NCBI GenBank assembly: GCA_902826095.1
Contig: CADEDN010000006.1
Span: 62,001-126,000 of the forward strand
Direction of reading: 5' to 3'
DNA: 64,000 nt
Origin: an uncultured Alphaproteobacteria bacterium
GTDB lineage: Bacteria; Pseudomonadota; Alphaproteobacteria; Caulobacterales; Parvularculaceae
The notes beneath the pieces are model-generated. The model saw only the letters and a list, made by a program, of their open reading frames with translations. It was not told the origin of the DNA and did not search any database. This document shows positions 57,007-64,000 of this stretch, piece by piece (position 1 is the first letter of the stretch; each line of letters starts with the position of its first letter). The translations under genes were made by a program, and so were the position numbers.

Positions 57007-58494
57007 ATGACGAGCGACGGCGCCTCTTGGCGCGTTGTCGTCCTGTCGGTCGGGATAGCGCTTGCCGGCGCTGGCGCGGAAGCGCGGTCCTGCGCGCTTG
57101 ACCCGCAAAAAGACGGGCCGTGGTATCCTTCCGTCGTCGCGTTCGAGCATTTCGACAGCGCCCGCACCCATGCATTTCGCTGCGCCAGGTTCGCCGGCGC
57201 GTTCGATGCGCCAAATCAGGTCGTAGTCCGCAAGGCCGCCGAAGGGCTGTTGACGCCGTACAATCTTGTGATCGGCGAAGCGGGCGCGCGCTTTGTCTAT
57301 GGCGGCGCCTATGGCGACTACCCGGGCGCGCCGGGGAGCTTCGTCGCGCGGCTTGGGCCCGACGGCGCGGAAGTCTGGCGCCGCCAGCTTTTCGACGCCG
57401 TCGCCGAACCCGCCCGCTGGAACTATCCGGGCGTCGCCGGCGTTCTCGCCGACGGCTTTGTCTATGCGGCGTATACGGATGAAATTGCGAGACTGGACCC
57501 TCGCTCCGGCGCCGTTGTCGCGAAAGCGAAATTGCCGGCGTCCGCGTCCGCCATGGACGCCGCCTATAACGGCTTTAACGCCTTCAGCGACGGGCGCCTT
57601 GTCATGAAATCCGTCAATCGGGCCGAAGGTTGCGGCCAACAGGGATTTTCCGCGTTCTTGCGTTGCGAGGGCGCGCGCGACGTCGCTAATTCGATGATCG
57701 CGGTCGTCGATCCCGCCTCCATGGAAGTTCTCGCCTCCCATGAAGCGCGCGAGCATATTGGCGGACGCCTGACGACGGCGCGGTTTGAGGGCGTCGACCG
57801 GCTCTATCTCGTCGGCGCACGCAGTCTCTACCGCTACAATTGGGACGGCGCGCGGCTCGCTCTTGATGAGGACTGGGGGCCGGTTCGCTATTTGCTGCCT
57901 GGCCAAAGCCCGGCCCCGGCGGCGGCGGTCCTCGGCGACTGGGTCGTCCTGCAGACGAACGCCGTCCCGGCGAAAACGCCGCTGAGCGTCGTCGCCGTCA
58001 ATCAGCGCGACGGCCGTCTTGTCCGCATCAATCCGTTCGAGAATGTTCCGCCCTGGGAGTATACGTTCGGATCAAAGTCGTTCCTGCCTGCGATGCTGAG
58101 CGTCGACCCCGTGAACAGCCGCATTTACATCGCCGACGCCGGCTACGGCCTTGTCGCCGCCTATGCGTTCAATCAAACGACAGCGAAGATGCGCAAGCTG
58201 TGGATGCAAAAGCAGCGCACCATGAATTTCTCGACCCTCATCGGATCACCGGCGGAACGGGTCTGGATCGGCACCGATATTCGCGGGCTTTGCCTGTTCA
58301 TGAAGTGCCTGCGGTCCCACAGAACCGAAGAGGTCGTTTTTCGCAACGCCGCGACTGGAAAGGAGATCGGGCGATCGGAAAAGCTGCCGAAAATGACGAC
58401 CGGCGCGCTGGTGACGCCCGGCGAAGACGGCAAGCTGACCTATCTCGGGCTGGCGGGCGAAATCTTCGAAATCACAGTCGCGCCAGCGAACTGA
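57007..58494 (+). CDS. secreted beta-propeller-like protein, function unknown
   Basis: 495 residues from ATG 57007 (AAGGAG upstream). Signal peptide (1-27, GAEARS), then repeated beta-strand patterns: ARFVYGGAYGDY, GVLADGFVYAAYTDEIARLDPRSGAVVAKAKL, SMIAVVDPASMEVLAS, SRIYIADAGYGLVAAYAF. These read like a PQQ/WD-type propeller with Asp-Pro turns. Several cysteine pairs (SCALDPQKDG, GCGQQGFSAFLRC, LCLFMKC) suggest disulfides and export. No catalytic motif and no known family. Confidence 0.72.
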   Translation: MTSDGASWRVVVLSVGIALAGAGAEARSCALDPQKDGPWYPSVVAFEHFDSARTHAFRCARFAGAFDAPNQVVVRKAAEGLLTPYNLVIGEAGARFVYGGAYGDYPGAPGSFVARLGPDGAEVWRRQLFDAVAEPARWNYPGVAGVLADGFVYAAYTDEIARLDPRSGAVVAKAKLPASASAMDAAYNGFNAFSDGRLVMKSVNRAEGCGQQGFSAFLRCEGARDVANSMIAVVDPASMEVLASHEAREHIGGRLTTARFEGVDRLYLVGARSLYRYNWDGARLALDEDWGPVRYLLPGQSPAPAAAVLGDWVVLQTNAVPAKTPLSVVAVNQRDGRLVRINPFENVPPWEYTFGSKSFLPAMLSVDPVNSRIYIADAGYGLVAAYAFNQTTAKMRKLWMQKQRTMNFSTLIGSPAERVWIGTDIRGLCLFMKCLRSHRTEEVVFRNAATGKEIGRSEKLPKMTTGALVTPGEDGKLTYLGLAGEIFEITVAPAN

Positions 58495-58500
58495 GCGGGC

Positions 58501-59722
<1,222 letters not shown>

Positions 59723-59765
59723 GCCGTCAACAAGAAAATCTTTCTAAATCAAATGTTTACGAAGG

Positions 59766-60401
59766 TTACCGAGAAGTTGATAATAGCGGCTTTGAAGATT
59801 CTTCATACAACATGTTGTGGATCGGCGAGAAAGTTCGTCGGTGATGTGGGGTGACGCCGTAGAGTCCGAGCGCTTGCCGGTGCGCCGGCGCCGCATAGCC
59901 CTTGTTCGACTGCCATTGATAATTCGGATAATCGCGCGCGAGTTCGAGCATCATCCGGTCCCGCGTCGTCTTGGCGATGATCGACGCCGCCGCAATCGAC
60001 ATCGATTTCAGGTCGCCTTTGATAACCGTATAGGCGGGACAGCGCAGTTTGGGCTTTATGTTGCCGTCGACAATGGCGATCGCCGGCGCGATCGGCAGAT
60101 TGGCGACCGCGCGCGCCATCGCGAGCAGTGATGCGCGCAAAATGTTCATCTGGTCGATTTCTTCAACGCTCGAAACGCCGACGCCGATGCGCGCGGATTT
60201 CCAGAGCGCGGCGGCAAGCGCGCGCCGACGCTTTTCGGTGAGCGTCTTGGAATCACGCAACCCCTCCGGCGCATTGGCGCGATCGAGAATGACCGCCGCC
60301 GCGACAACAGGTCCCGCCCATGGGCCGCGCCCCGCCTCGTCGACGCCGGCGATCGGGCCCTCGAACTGGTCCTCGATTTCGAATGTCGGCGTTTCGACCA
60401 T
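59766..60401 (-). CDS. rnhB: ribonuclease HII
   Basis: Removes RNA from RNA-DNA hybrids and single ribonucleotides in DNA. 211 residues from ATG 60401 with GGAGG 6 bases before; the longer reading to 60422 is possible. Catalytic D21-E22 in AGVDEAGRGP, a further Asp in AIVDGN, and KGDLKSMSIAAASIIAKTTRDRMM, then HRQALGLYGVTPHHRRTF. The rnhB-ccrM order is conserved in alphaproteobacteria. Confidence 0.96.
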   Translation of the reverse strand: MVETPTFEIEDQFEGPIAGVDEAGRGPWAGPVVAAAVILDRANAPEGLRDSKTLTEKRRRALAAALWKSARIGVGVSSVEEIDQMNILRASLLAMARAVANLPIAPAIAIVDGNIKPKLRCPAYTVIKGDLKSMSIAAASIIAKTTRDRMMLELARDYPNYQWQSNKGYAAPAHRQALGLYGVTPHHRRTFSPIHNMLYEESSKPLLSTSR

Positions 60402-60490
60402 GACGGCCTCCGAGCGTTTCAAATCCGAAACGATGCTTCGCCGATTCGCGCGTGCTCGAAACGAATGGAATCCGGGTTGTGGGAAACCAG

Positions 60491-60796
60491 TCAGCCCTTC
60501 GCCTGTTGCGCGGCTTCAAAAGCCGCGAACTGTTCCGGCGTCGCCTCCTTGTGGTGGCGTTTCTTCCACTCGGCGTAGGGCATGCCGTAGACCGCCTCGC
60601 GCGCCTCGTCTTTGGTCAGGTCGACGCCCCGCTCGTCAGCCGCCTCCTTCATCCAGTCGCCGAGGCAGTTGCGGCAAAACCCCGCGAGTATCATCAGATC
60701 GATATTCTGGACGTCCGTTCGCATGGCGAGGTGCGCGACAAGACGGCGGAAGGCGGCGGCTTCGATTTCGGTGCGGGATATTATGTTGAGGGGCAT
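60491..60796 (-). CDS. DUF1244 family protein
   Basis: 101 residues matching DUF1244 over the full length: EAAAFRRLVAHLAMRTDVQNIDLMILAGFCRNCLGDWMKEAADERG, then DEAREAVYGMPYAEWKKRHHKEATPEQ. A Cys pair C-x-x-C (CRNC) may bind a metal. Common in proteobacteria, function unproven. Between the radical SAM gene and rnhB on the same strand. Confidence 0.92.
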   Translation of the reverse strand: MPLNIISRTEIEAAAFRRLVAHLAMRTDVQNIDLMILAGFCRNCLGDWMKEAADERGVDLTKDEAREAVYGMPYAEWKKRHHKEATPEQFAAFEAAQQAKG

Positions 60797-60902
60797 GGCC
60801 GTTTCGGCTGATGTTTCGAAAAGACATTAGCGCCAAATTCCGCTCGACGCGATCGTTTGCTGGCCATGACATCCAGATCGCGCGGTCGAACGTGCAACTG
60901 CT

Positions 60903-62018
60903 CTAAAACAGCGTCAACTGCGCCTGCTTCTCCGCCGGCCGCCGGAACAGCGCCGGATCGAGCTTCGGCGCGTCCGGCGAAATGCCGATCCGTCTCGTCG
61001 CCTTGTCGAAACGCTCCTTGATGAGTTTGGCGAAAACGCTTCGAGGCGCTTTGGCGCGCGACCATTCGGGATCATAGTCGCGTCCGCCGTTCATATCGCG
61101 GATATGGCGCATGACGCGCGCGGTCCGGTCCGGAAACGCGGATTCGAGCCATTCCTTGAACAGACCGGATACTTCGAGCGGCAGCCGGATTATCGTGTAT
61201 CCCGCCCAATCCGCGCCCGCCTCCTTCGCGGCTTCGAGGATTTCCTCCATCTCATGGTCGTTAAGGCCCGGGATCATCGGCGCCGTCATCACGCCGACGG
61301 GGACGCCGGCGTCTTTCAGCGCGCGGATCGCCAAAAGGCGTTTTGCCGGCGTCGAGGCTCGCGGCTCCATCGCGCGGGCGAGCCGGGCGTCGAGCGTCGT
61401 CACCGACAGCATCGTCTTGACGATTTTCGCCTCGGCCATCGGAACGAGCAGATCGATGTCGCGCGTGATCAGCGCCGATTTCGTCAGCACCGACACTGGG
61501 TGATTGTATTTCGCAAGGACGCCAAGAACGCCGCGCATGATCGCGAATTTCTTTTCGATCGGCTGATAGGGGTCGGTGTTGGTCCCGATCGCGATATGGC
61601 GCGGGCGATAGGATTTAGCAGCGAGTTCCCGGTCGAGGAGGGCGGCGGCGTTCGGCTTGGCGAAGAGTTTCGTTTCGAAATCGAGTCCCGCGGACAATCC
61701 GTAATAGGCGTGCGTCGGCCGCGCGAAACAATAGATGCAGCCATGCTCGCAGCCGCGATAGGGATTGATCGAACGGTCAAAGCCGACGAACGGGCTTGAA
61801 ACGTAATTGACGATCGTTCGCGGCGTCTCGGCGATGACGCTTGTCGCCAACGGCGGCAAATCTTCCTCGATCGACCAGCCGTCATCGGCCGCCTCCCTGG
61901 CGATCGGTTCAAACCGGCCGGAAGCGTTTGAGCGCGCGCCGCGGCCCTTCGTCGGGCTTGGCGGTCGATCCTCTCGTGGGCGGCGAGAGGCGATGGAAGG
62001 GCCTGCGGCGCGCGTCAT
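60903..62018 (-). CDS. PA0069 family radical SAM protein (SplB-like)
   Basis: 371 residues with a radical SAM core: C-x3-C-x2-C in RGCEHGCIYCFARPTHAY binds the [4Fe-4S] cluster that generates a 5'-deoxyadenosyl radical. Barrel motifs AIGTNTDPYQPIEKKF, SVLTKSALITRDIDLL and MTAPMIPGLNDHEMEEIL are typical of the PA0069/SplB-like group. The first 40 residues are basic and disordered. The spore photoproduct lyase relation suggests a role in nucleic acid repair or modification, but the substrate is unknown. An SOS-type box lies 24 bases upstream. Confidence 0.92.
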   Translation of the reverse strand: MTRAAGPSIASRRPREDRPPSPTKGRGARSNASGRFEPIAREAADDGWSIEEDLPPLATSVIAETPRTIVNYVSSPFVGFDRSINPYRGCEHGCIYCFARPTHAYYGLSAGLDFETKLFAKPNAAALLDRELAAKSYRPRHIAIGTNTDPYQPIEKKFAIMRGVLGVLAKYNHPVSVLTKSALITRDIDLLVPMAEAKIVKTMLSVTTLDARLARAMEPRASTPAKRLLAIRALKDAGVPVGVMTAPMIPGLNDHEMEEILEAAKEAGADWAGYTIIRLPLEVSGLFKEWLESAFPDRTARVMRHIRDMNGGRDYDPEWSRAKAPRSVFAKLIKERFDKATRRIGISPDAPKLDPALFRRPAEKQAQLTLF

Positions 62019-62041
62019 TGACGGAAGCTAGCAGCAGAATA

Positions 62042-62056
62042 GAACAAATCAAGAAC
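62042..62056. promoter_or_regulatory. SOS-type box GAAC-N7-GAAC
   Basis: GAAC (62042-62045), AAATCAA, GAAC (62053-62056), a perfect match to the LexA-binding pattern of alphaproteobacteria (GTTC-N7-GTTC read from the other strand). It lies 24 bases before the radical SAM start and about 70 bases before the divergent glycosyltransferase. An 8-base match can occur by chance once or so in a window this long, so position carries the weight. Confidence 0.55.
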
Positions 62057-62125
62057 AAAATTTCCACCGGAACGTGAAGGGCGAGGACTTTCGCGCTGAT
62101 CGCCCGCGGCATACCCAATCGATCC

Positions 62126-62827
62126 ATGCATCAACCGGCGCCGATTTCCGTCATCATTCCAACGCTCGATGCGGCAGCGCGCCTGCCGGCGGCTCTGGCG
62201 GCGCTCGCTCCCGCCGCGATCGGCGGGCTCGTTCGCGAGGTGATCGTTTCGGACGGCGGGTCCGGGGACGCGACGCTGGCGATCGCCGAAAAAGCGGGGG
62301 CGAGGCTTGTCAGCGGCAACAAGGGGCGCGGCGGACAGCTCGCGCGCGGGGCGGCGGCAGCGCGCGGCGCTTGGCTGCTTTTTCTCCACGCCGACACGGT
62401 GCTCGGCGCGGGATGGGAGGACGAAGCGAGCGCGTTCATCAGCGCCGATCCGCAACGAACCGGCGTCTTCACCCTGAAATTTGACCAGAAGGGAGCGATG
62501 CCTCAAGCGATCGCCGCCGGCGCGATGATCCGCACAAGGATTTTACACTCGCCCTATGGCGATCAGGGGCTCCTTGTCTCCCGAACTCTCTATGACCAAA
62601 TTGGAGGCTTCCGGGCGCTGCCGTTGTTTGAGGATGTCGACATCATCGACCGGATCATTCGCGCAAATGGGAGAAAGGCGCTCCACATCTTCAAATCGAC
62701 GGCGACGACGTCGGCCGAGCGGTATCTCCGCGACGGGTATGTTCGCCGCGTCGTCAGGAACGCCTGCTGTCTTGCAATGTACAGATTTGGCGTTGCGCCG
62801 CTGAAGATTGCGGCGATTTACCGATGA
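62126..62827 (+). CDS. TIGR04283 family glycosyltransferase (GT2 fold)
   Basis: 233 residues of a family 2 glycosyltransferase, TIGR04283 type. ISVIIPTLDAAARLPAAL opens the nucleotide-sugar fold, DGGSGDATLAIAEKAGARLV follows, HADTVLGAGWE contains the D-x-D-like metal motif, and FEDVDIIDRIIR is the acceptor-side segment. Cytoplasmic. The partner gene starts inside its stop codon (ATGA). TIGR04283/TIGR04282 pairs are annotated around arsenosugar or other sugar-modification pathways; no arsM or arsenic gene is near. Confidence 0.9.
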   Translation: MHQPAPISVIIPTLDAAARLPAALAALAPAAIGGLVREVIVSDGGSGDATLAIAEKAGARLVSGNKGRGGQLARGAAAARGAWLLFLHADTVLGAGWEDEASAFISADPQRTGVFTLKFDQKGAMPQAIAAGAMIRTRILHSPYGDQGLLVSRTLYDQIGGFRALPLFEDVDIIDRIIRANGRKALHIFKSTATTSAERYLRDGYVRRVVRNACCLAMYRFGVAPLKIAAIYR

Positions 62828-63441
62828 GGGGGACGCTTGTCATCTTTGTGAAAGCGCCGGTCGCCGGCCGTGTGAAGACGCGACTTGCGCGCGATCTTGG
62901 TCCTGCGCGCGCGGCGGCGATCTTCCGCCATCTGACGACGCAAACGATCGCCGAGGCGCGGCGCGGGCCATGGCGCACAATTCTGGCGGTCGATCCGCCG
63001 GCGTCAGCGCGGGGATTTTCCCACACCTGGCCGCCTCGAATGCCGCGCGTCGCGCAGGCGAGAGGCGATCTCGGCGAACGCATGGCGGCCGCGTTCGGCG
63101 CGGCGCCGGAGGGTCCGGCGCTCATCATCGGCGCCGATGCGCCCGCCGTCCGGGCGCCGAATATTCGCCAGGCATTCCGCGCGCTCGCCGCCCATGACTT
63201 CGTCTTTGGCCCTTCGGATGACGGCGGTTTCTGGCTTGTCGGCTGCGCGCGCCGGCGCGCCTTCAGCGCCATTTTCGAGGGCGTCCGCTGGTCGACGAAA
63301 CATGCGCTCGGCGACGCTATGGCGAGCCTGCCGAAGGGCGCCTCCATCGCCTTCGTCAGCGCCCTTCGGGATGTCGACAATGTCGCGGATCTGCGAGCGA
63401 TCGGATCGCGGGCGTTCATGCGGTCGCTCGCGCGGATTTGA
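62824..63441 (+). CDS. TIGR04282 family glycosyltransferase (DUF2064)
   Basis: 205 residues of the DUF2064/TIGR04282 family, related to nucleotidyltransferases that make the activated sugar. FVKAPVAGRVKTRLARDLGPARAA is the nucleotide-binding start, IIGADAPAVRAPNIRQAFRAL and VFGPSDDGGFWLVGCAR are family-specific. Overlaps the upstream gene by 4 bases, so both act together. Reaction not defined. Confidence 0.9.
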   Translation: MRGTLVIFVKAPVAGRVKTRLARDLGPARAAAIFRHLTTQTIAEARRGPWRTILAVDPPASARGFSHTWPPRMPRVAQARGDLGERMAAAFGAAPEGPALIIGADAPAVRAPNIRQAFRALAAHDFVFGPSDDGGFWLVGCARRRAFSAIFEGVRWSTKHALGDAMASLPKGASIAFVSALRDVDNVADLRAIGSRAFMRSLARI

Positions 63442-63557
63442 GGCGCCGCCCTCAATTGCCGTCGCCGCGCCGATTGCGTATCGTCCCGCCGCCGCAGCCC
63501 GCCGGCCGCAAGCCGTCGCGGGAGGAGAGCGGGCAAACCCGGAGAAAGGGAACTCCA

Positions 63558-63941
63558 ATGGCGATATTCACGCATATGGTCGTCGGCACGAACGACCTCG
63601 AACGATCGAAAAAATTCTATGACGCGGCGCTCGGCGCCATCGGACTGAAAAGCGTTGGACCGATGGGCGCGAACGGCCACATGTGGGGCAAGGACGGCCC
63701 TGAATTCATCATCACCAAACCGGCGAACGGCCTTCCGGCGACCTACGCGAATGGCGGCACAATCGGATTCGCCGCGCCGAGCCGCAAGGCGGTCCACGCT
63801 TTTCATGAAGCAGGACTGAAAGCTGGCGGAACCTGCGAAGGAAAACCGGGTCCGCGCACCTTCACGCCGACCGCCTATGCGTCCTATCTGCGCGATCCGG
63901 ACGGCAACAAGATCTGCACTTACTGCTTTGCGGCGGAATAG
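63558..63941 (+). CDS. VOC family (glyoxalase/bleomycin resistance fold) protein
   Basis: 127 residues from ATG 63558, with GGAGAAAGGG just upstream; the longer reading from 63438 is unsupported. Two beta-alpha-beta-beta-beta modules: FTHMVVGTNDLERSKKFYDAALGAIGLK and GGTIGFAAPSRKAVHAFHEAGLKAGGTCEG, ending YASYLRDPDGNKICTYCFAAE with the conserved Glu/His positions for a metal. Members act on small molecules or bind them. No substrate assigned. Stands alone 117 bases after the glycosyltransferase pair; the last 59 bases of the window hold no gene I can support. Confidence 0.9.
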   Translation: MAIFTHMVVGTNDLERSKKFYDAALGAIGLKSVGPMGANGHMWGKDGPEFIITKPANGLPATYANGGTIGFAAPSRKAVHAFHEAGLKAGGTCEGKPGPRTFTPTAYASYLRDPDGNKICTYCFAAE

Positions 63942-64000
63942 GCGAACATTGTTCGGGCGGCGATCGGCGCGCTGCCCGGCGCCTTCCATGGCGGAACGTC

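Noticed and set aside
56803..57906. Minus-strand frame of 367 codons over the propeller-like gene
   Set aside because: The plus-strand gene has a ribosome site, signal peptide and repeated strand pattern; the minus frame has none.
62754..63989. Minus-strand frame of 411 codons
   Set aside because: Antisense to three well-supported genes, low-complexity Arg/Ala translation.

Overview
The window is about 62-65% GC by eye and almost entirely protein-coding. It comes from an alphaproteobacterial chromosome. The markers are the cell-cycle phosphotransferase ChpT, the GANTC methyltransferase CcrM, DUF4167, DUF1178, DUF1244, PTS-Ntr enzyme I (PtsP), a phasin, and a YdbH-YnbE-YdbL set. Lipoproteins, small secreted EF-hand proteins, a CtrA-type box, a GAAC-N7-GAAC SOS-type box and an alphaproteobacterial heat-shock promoter point towards Caulobacterales, Hyphomonadaceae or Parvularculales rather than Rhizobiales. 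This family-level guess is tentative. I saw no rRNA, tRNA, CRISPR array, insertion sequence, integrase or phage gene.

Layout. 1-5.4 kb: serA (5' end cut off), an amphi-Trp protein, a Sel1-repeat prolyl-4-hydroxylase-like protein, then a leftward cystathionine beta-synthase / Spx-like / membrane protein operon. 5.5-13.7 kb: mnmC, phasin, a lytic transglycosylase, an M49-like lipoprotein peptidase, a 500-bp gap with a 12-bp tandem repeat, and an amidohydrolase lipoprotein. 13.7-18.6 kb: secA, divergent from a parvulin foldase, then mutT coupled to a Flp-type pilin. 18.7-25.6 kb: a methyltransferase, a vWA/TadE/TadE pilus-like operon, and comF-grxC-nitrilase-DUF1178. 25.6-31.3 kb: a cNMP-patatin lipase, an emrAB-tetR efflux operon with a palindromic operator, and a His/Asp-rich membrane protein. 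31.4-45.4 kb: ubiG, lysC, ptsP, a RodZ-like/TonB hybrid, ispG, prfA-prmC, DUF4167, an SDR, an EF-hand protein, clpB and a small partner. 45.5-52.7 kb: a VPLPA-type sorted protein, an M23 peptidase, ydbH-ynbE-ydbL, chpT and a response regulator. 52.7-58.5 kb: a CoA-transferase, an acyl-CoA ligase, an EF-hand protein and two proteins of unknown function. 58.5-64 kb: leftward radical SAM, DUF1244, rnhB and ccrM, then rightward a TIGR04283/TIGR04282 glycosyltransferase pair and a VOC protein.

How it fits together. Methyltransferase/comF-grxC-nit-DUF1178 and ubiG/lysC-ptsP-prfA-prmC-DUF4167-clpB look like one conserved alphaproteobacterial backbone interrupted by accessory islands. The islands hold the less ordinary content: the pilus-like vWA set, the efflux operon with its operator, the His-rich protein and the HTH-TM-TonB hybrid. 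Envelope work dominates (SecA, PpiC-like foldase, two peptidoglycan enzymes, YdbH system, lipoproteins). Cell-cycle control appears through chpT, a lone receiver protein, ccrM with paired GANTC sites in its leader, and a CtrA-type box. I found no clearly new multi-gene defence or biosynthetic system. The best candidates for new biology are the RodZ/TonB hybrid, the tail shared by YdbH and YnbE, the pilus-like module without secretion genes, and the His-rich protein with its operator-like palindrome.
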